64,000 nucleotides of DNA from Pacificoceanicola sp049341065 (GCF_049341065.1 NZ_JBMPIX010000001.1:1-64000); one strand, 5' to 3'; counted from the first letter of the stretch, positions 1 to 8,015 are shown. Numbers and translations are program-made. Notes: generated by a model from the letters alone, not told the origin.

Positions 1-2
1 AG

Positions 3-77
3 TTGTTCTCCATTGCAGATACCAGCTTGAATCACGATCAGCGCCCGGTGGAAATCCCTTTTGTCAACACGGCCTAG
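3..77 (+). CDS. Possible C-terminal end of an unidentified protein (partial)
   Basis: A plus-strand frame is open from the window edge and ends at TAG (75-77), reading LFSIADTSLNHDQRPVEIPF near its end. It could be the tail of a gene that begins outside the window. It overlaps the end of the minus-strand lipoprotein fragment by a few bases. The piece is only 24 codons long and I do not recognise it, so it may be chance. Confidence 0.25.
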   Translation: MFSIADTSLNHDQRPVEIPFVNTA

Positions 78-255
78 TTCTCCACTGAAGATCATCCGCA
101 TTCATCTCAGAATACGGTACAACAAACACGGTCTTTGGTTCCAGATCTTCCGGGATTGACGAATATGCATCTACCTGCGTCTGCACTGTCAGGCAGCCCG
201 AGACAAATAGAGACGCGAAAAAGGAAGCGGCTAGTTTAATTGATAAGTGTTTCAT
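64..255 (-). CDS. Small lipoprotein, probably truncated at its C-terminus
   Basis: The 63-residue product has a lipoprotein signal peptide: Lys near the N-terminus, a hydrophobic stretch, then the lipobox VSGC with Cys21. Mature residues (VPYSEMNADDLQWR) resemble the start of envelope lipoproteins in which this strand continues for another 100 or so residues. Here the frame stops eight residues later, next to the stop of a plus-strand frame. I infer that a rearrangement cut the gene near position 75-90. It may still make a short lipoprotein. Function unknown. Confidence 0.5.
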   Translation of the reverse strand: MKHLSIKLAASFFASLFVSGCLTVQTQVDAYSSIPEDLEPKTVFVVPYSEMNADDLQWRTRPC

Positions 256-324
256 GTCGCTCCAATTCTTTTGTGTGAATGCTGATCACTGTGTCGCAAA
301 CAGCCAATTGGCGCAATCCGATAA

Positions 325-1971
325 TTAAACCAACCGCGATGCCTCTTTCGCCGCTCTTACAAAGTCCTTGAAAAGTGGATGCGGGTCAAAGGGTTTTGAT
401 TTCAGTTCCGGGTGGAATTGCACGCCGATGAACCACGGGTGGTCCGGCCATTCGACGATTTCGGGCAGGCTTCCGTCCGGGGACATGCCGGAGAAGCGCA
501 AGCCGGCCTCTTCCAATGCCTTGCGGTACTTGATGTCCACCTCGTAGCGGTGGCGGTGGCGTTCGTCGATGTTGGTCGTGCCGTAGACTTCGGCCACCTT
601 GGAGCCGGGAGTCAGCACCGCGTCATAGGCGCCAAGGCGCATTGTGCCGCCTTTGGCGTCGGTGACCTTGCGGTTGACCTTCTTGTTGCCCTGCACCCAT
701 TCCTTGAGGTGGTAAACCACCGGTTCAAAACGCTTTTCTCCAGCGGCTTCGTGATCGAATTCTTCCGAGCCAGCCTTGGACACGCCAGCCACGTTGCGCG
801 CGGCCTCGATCACCGCCATCTGCATGCCAAGGCAGATGCCAAGATAGGGGACGTTGTGTTCGCGGGCGAATTGGGCGGCCTTGATCTTGCCTTCGGTGCC
901 GCGTTCGCCAAAGCCGCCGGGCACCAGAATGGCGTCGAATTTCTCAAGATGGGGGGCCGGGTCTTCGCGCTCAAAAATCTCGGCGTCGACCCATTCGACC
1001 TTGACCTTGACGCGGTTGGCCATGCCGCCGTGGGTCAGCGCCTCGGCGATGGATTTGTAGGCGTCCTCAAGCTGAACGTATTTGCCGACGATGGCGACGT
1101 TGACCTCGCCTTCGGGGTTGTGAACGCGGTCGCTGACATCTTCCCATTTCTCAAGGTTGGGCTTGGGCGCGGGGGTGATGCCAAAGGCGTCGAGCACCGC
1201 CTGATCCATGCCCTCGCGGTGATAGGCCAGCGGGGCGTCATAGATGGTGGACAGGTCCTGTGCGGCGATCACGGCGTCGGGGCGGACGTTGCAGAAGAGG
1301 GCGAGCTTCTCGCGCTCCTTGGCGGGGATCGGCCCTTCGGAGCGGCAAACAAGGATGTCAGGCGCAAGGCCGATAGAGCGCAACTCCTTGACCGAGTGCT
1401 GGGTCGGCTTGGTCTTCAGCTCACCGCTGGCCTTGATGTAGGGCAGGAGCGTCAGGTGCATGAAAATACACTGGCCGCGCGGCTTGTCCTGAGAGAACTG
1501 GCGGATGGCCTCGAAGAAGGGCAGGCCCTCGATGTCGCCGACGGTGCCGCCGATTTCGCAGAGCATGAAGTCGACCTCATCCTCGCCGATGCGGATGAAA
1601 TCCTTGATCTCGTTTGTGACGTGGGGAATGACCTGAATGGTCTTGCCCAGATAATCCCCGCGGCGCTCTTTCTCCAGCACGTTGGTGTAGATGCGGCCCG
1701 AACTGATGGAATCAGTCTGGCGGGCAGGCACGCCGGTGAAGCGTTCGTAATGGCCAAGGTCGAGATCGGTTTCGGCGCCGTCATCTGTCACGAAAACCTC
1801 GCCGTGTTCAAAGGGCGACATGGTGCCGGGATCGACGTTCAGATAGGGGTCCAACTTGCGCAGGCGGACGGAAAAGCCGCGTGCCTGAAGCAGGGCACCA
1901 AGGGCCGCAGAAGCGAGGCCTTTGCCAAGAGAAGAAACAACACCGCCGGTGATGAAAATGAAGCGTGCCAT
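325..1971 (-). CDS. pyrG: CTP synthase
   Basis: CTP synthase makes CTP from UTP, ATP and glutamine, the last step of pyrimidine nucleotide synthesis, in the cytoplasm. The 548-residue length is normal. The N-terminal synthetase domain opens with MARFIFITGGVVSSLGKGLA and carries the LDPYLNVDPGTMSPF and GGTVGDIEGLPF motifs. The C-terminal class I glutamine amidotransferase domain has the nucleophile motif GICLGMQM and a FHPE motif near the end. In relatives pyrG directly follows secG; here a mobile unit lies between them, so pyrG probably depends on a promoter in the 500 bp upstream. Confidence 0.98.
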   Translation of the reverse strand: MARFIFITGGVVSSLGKGLASAALGALLQARGFSVRLRKLDPYLNVDPGTMSPFEHGEVFVTDDGAETDLDLGHYERFTGVPARQTDSISSGRIYTNVLEKERRGDYLGKTIQVIPHVTNEIKDFIRIGEDEVDFMLCEIGGTVGDIEGLPFFEAIRQFSQDKPRGQCIFMHLTLLPYIKASGELKTKPTQHSVKELRSIGLAPDILVCRSEGPIPAKEREKLALFCNVRPDAVIAAQDLSTIYDAPLAYHREGMDQAVLDAFGITPAPKPNLEKWEDVSDRVHNPEGEVNVAIVGKYVQLEDAYKSIAEALTHGGMANRVKVKVEWVDAEIFEREDPAPHLEKFDAILVPGGFGERGTEGKIKAAQFAREHNVPYLGICLGMQMAVIEAARNVAGVSKAGSEEFDHEAAGEKRFEPVVYHLKEWVQGNKKVNRKVTDAKGGTMRLGAYDAVLTPGSKVAEVYGTTNIDERHRHRYEVDIKYRKALEEAGLRFSGMSPDGSLPEIVEWPDHPWFIGVQFHPELKSKPFDPHPLFKDFVRAAKEASRLV

Positions 1972-2472
1972 GCTCTGGGACCCCGTGATTTTTGCCTGAA
2001 TTTCCGCGCTTGTACCGGATCGGTGGCGCGCTGCAACACGGGATTTGACTAATAGAGGATTCGGGGCAACCTGTCCAGATCATCGCTATATGATGTTGCG
2101 GGGCGGAGGCTTTTTGCAATTTCTTGTGCCGGGTCGGGGGGCTTAGGGAATGCCTTGACCTCCTTAGGGGCTTGGGGCTGGACAGAATGACTTTGCGTCA
2201 GCACGCGGATCTGGTGCCAAGACGGCAGGAATGAACCCCTCATGCGCCGGGCAATTGGATCGACGCGAATAGAAGATCCGAGAGGAAGGGTAGAAAGACG
2301 TCCGGCGCAGAACCCAGAGATGGTCGCGGGATTTCGGATCAGTCTTTAAGGCGGCGCCTGAAGCGGAATACCTCACGCAGCATGAAAACGCGATTCGGAC
2401 TTTTGCTGACGGAAAACCAAGGGTTCTGATTGGAGGGCCATTTGGGGCGGACCTGCCAAAGCATTCAACGCA
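1972..2472. other. Non-coding gap between pyrG and the insertion unit
   Basis: This 500 bp stretch holds the pyrG leader and no gene I can support. Short open frames exist on the minus strand (up to 134 codons overlapping into the insertion unit) but lack a ribosome binding site and family resemblance. It is presumably the original secG-pyrG spacer plus extra sequence of unknown origin. Confidence 0.5.
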
Positions 2473-2509
2473 AAAGGGCGGCCATCGGGCCAGCCCCTTA
2501 CGGCAAATG
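2473..2509. repeat. Left terminal inverted repeat of the insertion unit
   Basis: It reads aaagggcggcc, a variable core, then agccccttacggcaaat going inward. The reverse complement of 4814-4850 matches it except for the core (atcggg here, cgatggc in the right copy). Confidence 0.8.
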
Positions 2510-2568
2510 ATGATGGGACGATGAGCGGCGTCGAATTGGCACCGTTCACTACGCCGAGAATTCACCAA

Positions 2569-2910
2569 TCAATCATCGAGTGCTTGGGCGACCGACTTCT
2601 TGGCAGCGGCAATGCGCTTCTTCAATTTGTCCATTTCGCTCTCCAAGTCCTTCAAGCGGTCCAGTTCGACCTGGACGTCGCTGCCTGTCAAAATTGACGG
2701 CATGAGGTGGAGATGTTCAACATCTCCGCCGCTAACAACGTTTGTATCTCCTTGCAGCACCCCAAGACGATGCTTGCAGACCGTTCGCTTTGATCCAGCC
2801 GGACAGGTGCACGTGCAGGTAAGGTTATTCCCGTCTCTCGAAACATGAATGTGGTAGATTTCGCCAGTAGATGACGATGTGCACTCGAAGTGGAATTCGG
2901 GAAGATCCAT
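2569..2910 (-). CDS. SWIM zinc-finger protein with a coiled-coil tail
   Basis: The 113-residue protein has a SWIM-type zinc site: Cys34-x-Cys36 and Cys45-x-His47 (TCTCPAGSKRTVCKH), a fold used for DNA or protein binding in SWI2/SNF2, MuDR-transposase and related proteins. Residues 78-110 are charged, heptad-like and probably a coiled coil. ATG is preceded by AAAGGA at good spacing. It lies 102 bp downstream of the transposase on the same strand and inside the same inverted repeats, so it is probably an accessory gene of the element. A role in transposition or target choice is inference only. Confidence 0.75.
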   Translation of the reverse strand: MDLPEFHFECTSSSTGEIYHIHVSRDGNNLTCTCTCPAGSKRTVCKHRLGVLQGDTNVVSGGDVEHLHLMPSILTGSDVQVELDRLKDLESEMDKLKKRIAAAKKSVAQALDD

Positions 2911-3012
2911 GGCGGGTCCTTTCTATGAAGCCATGGATCAGATACTTCCGGCAGACATTTTCCCAAGGAATCAATTGCCAAGACGCGGAAAGTCTCGGAT
3001 GTCGAGATCGCT

Positions 3013-4725
3013 TCACATGAAATCCCGCTCATAGACCCGACCACGGGCCAGACCGATGCGCATCGCAGGGATTTGCTTGTCGGCGCCGGGATCGCACCAG
3101 TTGTGGTAGAAGCGGTAGATCTGGACCATCTTTGCCATCATCTCGGGCTTGTAGAGATAATGCTTGTCCCAGACATGCCCGGTCGAGCCGGTCGATATCG
3201 CCGGGCGCGCAGCGAACCTGACATTCGAGCGGAACTTGTGAAAATACGAATCCACGCTGCGCAGCGTCGCGCGGCGCAGCAGGCGCGCAGCGGACATCGT
3301 GGAGCGCCTTGGCCGCCAGGTTGGTATGCGAACGACCTTGTTGGGCTCGGACTTGCGCGAAAACGCGAAGCGCTTGCCCTTATCCATGGGCCAGCCCGCC
3401 AAGAGCATGTAGTTGGCGAAATCGACCAGTTGCGCGTAGTCCTGGTTTGACAGCTCTCGGATGGCGCCGATGGGCGTGCCGGTCAATCCGGCCAGAAGGC
3501 TTTGACCCGCAGATACGACTTGGTTGCGCGCATCGTTCGTCATACCCTTGTCGAAGCTGACCACGGCAAGATCGGCACGTCGTTGCTGGATCTCATCCAC
3601 GAAGGCCGCTTGAAAAGCCAGTTGCAGGCCTTTGTCGTCGTCCATCATGAGCAGAAGCGGCGCATCAGTGCCCGAAAGCATTTCGCGGAGCCGGAGCGCG
3701 TGCGCGCATTGCATGATATCGTAGCGCACCAGCGCACCTTCGTGCGGCAGCTGGTAGAGTTCCGTGTTCGGGATCTTCTTCTGCTTGCGAAGCTTGAACA
3801 GGTATTGATCGAACTCGGACTGCGTCCAGACGCGGGCGTGCTGGCGGAAGGCGACCGAGACATCCTCCTCATCGGCGGCCAGTGCCTGCGCCTCGGCTTG
3901 CTCCATGGTCATCGACGGGTCGAACTGGAAGGCCGCCTCCATGATGTAGCCTGAGCGGTGGTGGGCTGTGCAAAGGTGCTGAACGGCCACCGGAGTGCGC
4001 TTGCGCTTCGTGGGCCTGTTCAGCATCAGTGTCTGGCTGTCCGTCGCGAACCTTGACCCGACCTCCTCGAAATCAACCCGCCCGAAGTCTTCCCGCTGGG
4101 CGATGAAGCCCTGGATCTGATCGTGGAAGAAATCGATCTTGCCGTAGAGGTCTCGATAGGAAGTGTCGGTGATCTTGCAGATCTTCGAAAGCGAGACATC
4201 GTTGCACAGCATCTTGAAGATCACCCGGTTCTTGTCGCTGCGGAGATGACGCCGCGCCGGTTTGCCGACCGAGAATGTCTTCTTGCACAGACCGCATTGG
4301 AAACGGGGATCTCCGTTCGCCGTCTTGCCGTATCGACGATAGAACTCCGGGTGTGCATCCGGCGACATGCCGTGGGCGAAGCAATCCTTTGAGCGACAAG
4401 AAGGAACGGTCGGATCTAACTCTTGCAACCGCTCGAGTCGCTTGTATTCTTCCCAGACGGCCTTGTTATTCTTGATCCTGGCTGTCTTGTTGCAGGTCGG
4501 GCACTGGAAAAATTCCGCGTGCTTCGCGCCTGAAACTTCGCCACGCAAGACTCCCGGCGGAGCAGGCGGCGCGCCGTTGGGCCGCTTGAACGGATCGGGC
4601 GGCACGCCGTAGCTCGCGCAAGTCGGATTGCGGCAGAAGTTGAGATCGAGCCCCTCGAATGCGGGAGGCAAACGCCGTTCCAGTCCAGAATCGGCTGTCG
4701 AAGATATTTTCGAGAGATCCAGCAC
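3013..4725 (-). CDS. Transposase with two zinc ribbons
   Basis: The 570-residue protein begins with two zinc ribbons: Cys31-x4-Cys36 with Cys75-x2-Cys78, and Cys110-x4-Cys115 with Cys144-x2-Cys147 (FQCGLCKKTF). A helix-turn-helix follows around 165-205 (VSLSKICKITDTSYRDLYGK). A probable RNase H-like catalytic core follows; Asp229 (ATDSQTLML) and Asp362-364 (LMMDDD) are candidate acidic residues, but I cannot assign the full triad. The C-terminus (YRFYHNWCDPGADKQIPAMR, then IGLARG) matches the ending common in IS1-like and other integrase-fold transposases. Start is GTG at 4725, after a perfect AGGAGGT six bases away. The frame is intact, so it may be active. Confidence 0.8.
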   Translation of the reverse strand: MLDLSKISSTADSGLERRLPPAFEGLDLNFCRNPTCASYGVPPDPFKRPNGAPPAPPGVLRGEVSGAKHAEFFQCPTCNKTARIKNNKAVWEEYKRLERLQELDPTVPSCRSKDCFAHGMSPDAHPEFYRRYGKTANGDPRFQCGLCKKTFSVGKPARRHLRSDKNRVIFKMLCNDVSLSKICKITDTSYRDLYGKIDFFHDQIQGFIAQREDFGRVDFEEVGSRFATDSQTLMLNRPTKRKRTPVAVQHLCTAHHRSGYIMEAAFQFDPSMTMEQAEAQALAADEEDVSVAFRQHARVWTQSEFDQYLFKLRKQKKIPNTELYQLPHEGALVRYDIMQCAHALRLREMLSGTDAPLLLMMDDDKGLQLAFQAAFVDEIQQRRADLAVVSFDKGMTNDARNQVVSAGQSLLAGLTGTPIGAIRELSNQDYAQLVDFANYMLLAGWPMDKGKRFAFSRKSEPNKVVRIPTWRPRRSTMSAARLLRRATLRSVDSYFHKFRSNVRFAARPAISTGSTGHVWDKHYLYKPEMMAKMVQIYRFYHNWCDPGADKQIPAMRIGLARGRVYERDFM

Positions 4726-4760
4726 CTGTTACCTCCTTCGAGAGATCATTCAAGGTGCTG
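4720..4760 (-). promoter_or_regulatory. Inverted repeat over the transposase start
   Basis: CAGCACCT (4720-4727) and AGGTGCTG (4753-4760) are exact inverted repeats that flank the ribosome binding site of the transposase. In mRNA they could fold and shield the start. A direct repeat ttcgagagatc (4709-4719, 4737-4747) overlaps the same region. Function is inferred. Confidence 0.4.
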
Positions 4761-4774
4761 TTTTTGAGAAGAAT

Positions 4775-4795
4775 GTTGGCCGCAGTGCGGCCAAC
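4775..4795. promoter_or_regulatory. Perfect 10-bp-arm palindrome upstream of the transposase
   Basis: GTTGGCCGCA-G-TGCGGCCAAC is a perfect palindrome about 50 bp upstream of the transposase start and just inside the right terminal repeat. It could be a binding site for the transposase or the SWIM protein, or an autoregulatory operator. No such site was seen at the left end. Confidence 0.5.
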
Positions 4796-4813
4796 AGAAG
4801 CGATTAAATCAAC

Positions 4814-4850
4814 ATTTGCCGTAAGGGGCTGGGCCATCGGGCCGCCCTTT
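4814..4850. repeat. Right terminal inverted repeat of the insertion unit
   Basis: Read from the outer end on the minus strand it is aaagggcggcc, core, agccccttacggcaaat, pairing with 2473-2509. secG ends 28 bp outside it. Confidence 0.8.
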
Positions 4851-4877
4851 GTTCACTGTTCTGTTGGCTGTTGGGCG

Positions 4878-5249
4878 TTAGTCTGCCCGGGGAACCAGCG
4901 GCGCGTCCGCGTCCGCACCCGTCGGCGGCGGCAGAAGGCCATCGGTTTCGAGCGGTGCCGGGGCGTCGGTGGTTTCCGCAGCGGGCGCCGAGGTGTTTCC
5001 GATCCGGTCGAGAATCGAGCTGCCCGAGGCGTTCCGCGCCGAGATGATGGTGAGCGAGATCGAGGTCACGATAAAGGCAATCGCGAGGATCCAGGTCAGC
5101 TTGCCCATGGCGGTTGCGGCAGAACGCTGGCTCATGGCGCCGCCGCCGCCACCCATGCCGAGGCCGCCGCCTTCGGAGCGCTGAAGCAGCACAACCCCGA
5201 TGAGGCTGAGGGCGAGAAGCAGGTGGATGATCAGGATGACGTTTTCCAT
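4878..5249 (-). CDS. secG: Preprotein translocase subunit SecG
   Basis: SecG is the small inner-membrane subunit of the SecYEG channel and assists SecA-driven export. The 123-residue protein has the family pattern: first membrane helix MENVILIIHLLLALSLIGVV, the LLQRSEGGGLGMGG loop, a second helix (about 50-68), and a disordered Pro/Ala/Asp-rich tail typical of alphaproteobacterial SecG. The insertion unit begins 28 bp after its stop codon, so read-through into pyrG is probably lost. Confidence 0.95.
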   Translation of the reverse strand: MENVILIIHLLLALSLIGVVLLQRSEGGGLGMGGGGGAMSQRSAATAMGKLTWILAIAFIVTSISLTIISARNASGSSILDRIGNTSAPAAETTDAPAPLETDGLLPPPTGADADAPLVPRAD

Positions 5250-5342
5250 GGGGGCGGGCGCCTTTGGTTCGATGTTGGCGGGTATGTAGGGGAAGCGCGG
5301 GCGCGGCGCAACCCGGCAATCGCTTTGGCGCTGCGCTGGCGG

Positions 5343-5397
5343 ACGGGGACGGCGCTCTTTGGCGCTTTGCGCAAAGACGCCCCGCCCACCGTCCCGT
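5343..5397. repeat. Intergenic palindromic repeat, family 1, copy A
   Basis: GC-rich hairpin of the form gacggcgct-[tttggc..gcaaa]-gacgccccgccc-ccgtcc. Related copies lie at 7963-8015 and 45381-45433; outer arms are conserved and the inner stem differs, as in REP-like elements. This copy lies between secG and the DUF6524-type gene. Confidence 0.65.
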
Positions 5398-5427
5398 TGT
5401 GCGGCGTTATGATTTGCCGGGGTTCTG

Positions 5428-5826
5428 TCAGACCTCGTCGTCGTCCTGCACGTCGTACTGACCGGAGAGCTTGCGGCGGATGATCGACCAACTGAGGCCG
5501 ACGCCCAGCACCAGAGAGAGCGCGAGAATTCCGACCCAAGTCATCAGTTTGGGGTCCGACAGATCGAACAGGCCATAATCCCAGAGCACCCAGAGGATTG
5601 CCCCCACCAGCGCCAGCACCAGAAGCATGCCAAAGCCGCCGATCGAGCGCAGCGTGGCGCGCAGGTAGATGACGTAACCGACAAAGAGCACCAGCCCAAG
5701 GAGCACTGCAAGGGGCAGTTGTTCATGCCAGCTGGTGGTCGCCCATCGGACGAAATTAAAGGGAGTCGGGTTGTAGGTGGCCGCCAGCAGGATCAAGGCG
5801 AACAACCAGCGTAAAATGAAACTCAT
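5428..5826 (-). CDS. Four-helix membrane protein, DUF6524-like
   Basis: The 132-residue protein has four hydrophobic stretches (about 5-18, 38-55, 64-84, 96-115) and an acidic end (QYDVQDDDEV). I recognise it as the Rhodobacteraceae family I know as DUF6524; function is unknown. Its ATG overlaps the stop of the upstream acetyltransferase gene by four bases (ATGA), so the two are probably translated together. Confidence 0.75.
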   Translation of the reverse strand: MSFILRWLFALILLAATYNPTPFNFVRWATTSWHEQLPLAVLLGLVLFVGYVIYLRATLRSIGGFGMLLVLALVGAILWVLWDYGLFDLSDPKLMTWVGILALSLVLGVGLSWSIIRRKLSGQYDVQDDDEV

Positions 5827-6329
5827 GAGGCCTCCGGTATGGGTTTGCCCTGTTTAGCAAATTGCGGCGGCAGGACCAGACCGGATCGTCGCATGAAGGC
5901 CCGAGACAGGGTTTGCCCCGCGCGCGTGACGTCTTCGTGGTGGACCAGATCGAAGCCAAGCGCGGAAAAAGGGCCTTGGGCAGCGATGCTGGCGTGGGTG
6001 GTCAGTTCCGGCATCTTCTGGTCGCGGGCCTCGTCGAACAGCATGTAGAGAAGGGTGCGGAAGTGGCCTTGGCGGCGCGCCCATCGCGAGATGAACACCA
6101 GATCGATATAGCCATCGGCGCGCAATGCCGCAAAGGCCAGGGGGCGCTCGGCCTCGGCCAGGGCGACTCGTTCGGCGGACAGGCGTCTGTGCCATTCGGG
6201 GCCGCCGGGCGGCTCGGACATCCATGCGTGACGCTGTGCTGCACTATAGGGGCTGGGCGCGGCATGAATGGACTCGAACATCAACTGTCCAAGCGCGTCA
6301 TAATCGCGGGAATTGGCCCATCGGTACAT
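5823..6329 (-). CDS. GNAT-fold N-acetyltransferase
   Basis: The 168-residue protein resembles GNAT enzymes, which transfer an acetyl group from acetyl-CoA to an amine. Visible features are the N-terminal DYDALGQLMFESIHAAPSPY region, a central beta strand ADGYIDLVFISRWARRQG in the position of motif A, and LTTHASIAAQGPFSALGFDL near the end. The open frame extends upstream, but ATG at 6329 follows a GGGGGCAAA stretch and gives a normal length. Substrate unknown. It is divergent from purA and overlaps the next gene by four bases. Confidence 0.8.
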   Translation of the reverse strand: MYRWANSRDYDALGQLMFESIHAAPSPYSAAQRHAWMSEPPGGPEWHRRLSAERVALAEAERPLAFAALRADGYIDLVFISRWARRQGHFRTLLYMLFDEARDQKMPELTTHASIAAQGPFSALGFDLVHHEDVTRAGQTLSRAFMRRSGLVLPPQFAKQGKPIPEAS

Positions 6330-6433
6330 TTTGCCCCCATAAGCGCCGCATTGCGGTGTTTTTACGGTTTCGCGCGCGGCTCCTCGGATATATAGGGTGC
6401 CGGGTTTGAGGTCATCACCGAAAGGCTTGTGAT

Positions 6434-7729
6434 ATGGCGAATGTGGTTGTCGTGGGCGCCCAGTGGGGCGATGAAGGCAAGGGCAAGATTGTGGACTGGC
6501 TGTCGAGCCGGGCCGATGTGATCTGCCGCTTTCAGGGCGGACATAACGCCGGGCACACGCTGGTGGTCGATGGCAAGGTTTACAAACTGCATGCACTGCC
6601 GTCGGGCGTTGTGCGTAAGGGCAAGCTGTCGGTGATCGGTAACGGTGTGGTGCTGGACCCCTGGCACCTGATCAAAGAGATCGAGACGGTGCGCGCGCAG
6701 GGCGTTGAAATCTCGCCGGAAACTCTGATGATTGCCGAAAATACGCCGCTGATCCTGCCGATCCACGGCGAGCTGGATCGCGCCCGCGAAGAGGCCGCAA
6801 GCAAGGGCACCAAGATCGGCACCACCGGGCGCGGCATCGGGCCGGCCTATGAGGACAAGGTGGGTCGCCGGGCGATCCGTGTGGCTGATCTGGCCGACGA
6901 TGCGACCCTTGAGGCGCGGGTGGACCGGGCACTGATGCACCACGATCCCCTGCGCCGTGGGCTTGGGATCGAGGCGGTGGACCGTGACGCGCTGATAGCT
7001 CAGCTGCGTGAAATTGCACCGCAGATTCTGAAATTCGCCGGGCCTGTCTGGAAAGTGTTGAACGAAAAGCGCCGCGCCGGACACCGGATTTTGTTCGAAG
7101 GCGCGCAGGGCGCGCTGTTGGACATCGACTTTGGCACCTATCCTTTTGTGACCTCGTCCAACGTGATTGCCGGTCAGGCTGCAACCGGAACGGGGATCGG
7201 GCCGGGGGCGATTGACTTCGTGCTGGGCATCGTCAAGGCCTATACCACGCGCGTCGGTGAAGGGCCTTTCCCGACCGAGCTTGAGGATTCGGATGGCGAG
7301 CGTCTGGGAGAGCGTGGCCACGAGTTTGGCACCACCACGGGCCGCAAGCGGCGCTGTGGCTGGTTCGACGCGGTGCTGGTGCGCCAGACCTGTGCGACTT
7401 CAGGTGTGAACGGGATCGCGTTGACCAAGCTGGACGTTCTGGACGGCTTCGAGACGCTGAAGATCTGCGTTGGCTACGAGCTGGACGGTGCTCAGCTGGA
7501 CTATCTGCCTTTCGCGGCGGATGAACAGGCGCGCTGCGTGCCGGTCTATGAGGAAATGGAAGGCTGGTCAGAGTCGACCGAAGGGGCGCGCTCTTGGGCG
7601 GACCTGCCGGGGGCCGCGATCAAATATGTGCGCCGCGTCGAAGAGTTGATTGGTTGCCCTGTGGCGCTATTGTCAACTTCTCCAGAGCGGGATGACACGA
7701 TCCTTGTCACCGACCCGTTCGAAGACTGA
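6434..7729 (+). CDS. purA: Adenylosuccinate synthetase
   Basis: PurA joins IMP and aspartate with GTP to form adenylosuccinate, the first committed step from IMP to AMP. The 431-residue protein shows MANVVVVGAQWGDEGKGKIVD at the N-terminus (GTP loop and catalytic Asp), NAGHTL, the TTGRGIGPAYEDK IMP site and the late TTTGRKRRCGWFD and TKLDVLDGFE motifs. Length and sequence are canonical. Confidence 0.98.
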   Translation: MANVVVVGAQWGDEGKGKIVDWLSSRADVICRFQGGHNAGHTLVVDGKVYKLHALPSGVVRKGKLSVIGNGVVLDPWHLIKEIETVRAQGVEISPETLMIAENTPLILPIHGELDRAREEAASKGTKIGTTGRGIGPAYEDKVGRRAIRVADLADDATLEARVDRALMHHDPLRRGLGIEAVDRDALIAQLREIAPQILKFAGPVWKVLNEKRRAGHRILFEGAQGALLDIDFGTYPFVTSSNVIAGQAATGTGIGPGAIDFVLGIVKAYTTRVGEGPFPTELEDSDGERLGERGHEFGTTTGRKRRCGWFDAVLVRQTCATSGVNGIALTKLDVLDGFETLKICVGYELDGAQLDYLPFAADEQARCVPVYEEMEGWSESTEGARSWADLPGAAIKYVRRVEELIGCPVALLSTSPERDDTILVTDPFED

Positions 7730-7742
7730 CGAAAGGTTGGGA

Positions 7743-7964
7743 ATGGCGCTGAGTTACAAATCCCGGAAACGCTGGTCGCTGGTTGTTTTGCTGATCGGAT
7801 TGCCGCTTTACATCGTGGTGGCGGTTTCGGTTGTGAACTGGCTGGACCGTCCGCCTATTCTGGTGGAGCTGCTGGTTTACATCGTGCTGGGGTTCTTGTG
7901 GATGCTACCGTTCAAGTTCGTGTTTCTGGGCGTGGGCCAGCCCGATCCTGACGCCGATGAGTGA
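7743..7964 (+). CDS. Small two-helix membrane protein, DUF2842 family
   Basis: The 73-residue protein has two membrane helices (about 11-29 and 38-58) and ends in an acidic tail, matching DUF2842 (function unknown, common in alphaproteobacteria). ATG at 7743 is preceded by GAAAGGTTGGGA, a good ribosome binding site. It follows purA by 13 bp, the usual arrangement in Rhodobacteraceae, so the two are likely co-transcribed. Confidence 0.88.
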   Translation: MALSYKSRKRWSLVVLLIGLPLYIVVAVSVVNWLDRPPILVELLVYIVLGFLWMLPFKFVFLGVGQPDPDADE

Positions 7965-8015
7965 CGGGTGCGGCGCTGTTTTGGCTTTGCCAAAAGGCGC
8001 CCCGCCCTCCGTCCC
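7963..8015. repeat. Intergenic palindromic repeat, family 1, copy B
   Basis: gacgggtgcggcgctg, an inner stem TTTTGGctttgCCAAAA, then ggcgccccgccctccgtccc. It shares its outer arms with 5343-5397 and 45381-45433. It begins at the stop codon of the DUF2842 gene. Confidence 0.65.

Larger units (their letters stand above)
2473..4850 (-). mobile_element. Insertion unit with terminal inverted repeats, a transposase and a SWIM gene
   Basis: Two near-identical inverted repeats bound about 2.38 kb: left 2473-2509 (starts aaagggcggcc, then agccccttacggcaaat) and right 4814-4850 (the same read on the other strand). Eleven outer and about nineteen inner bases match exactly; the middle differs by a small indel and a few bases. 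Inside are a 570-codon zinc-ribbon transposase and a 113-codon SWIM zinc-finger protein, both on the minus strand. The unit sits between secG and pyrG, which are neighbours in relatives. I see no clear target-site duplication (only ttca shared near the edges), so the insertion may be old. Confidence 0.75.

Noticed and set aside
412..2052. A 546-codon plus-strand ORF opposite pyrG
   Set aside because: It is the antisense shadow of a canonical CTP synthase; its protein has no family features.
2164..2568. A 134-codon minus-strand ORF crossing the left end of the insertion unit
   Set aside because: It runs through the inverted repeat, lacks a ribosome binding site and has no family resemblance.
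2461..4862. Target-site duplication flanking the insertion unit
   Set aside because: The flanks share only ttca; no 8-9 bp direct repeat is present at the predicted edges.
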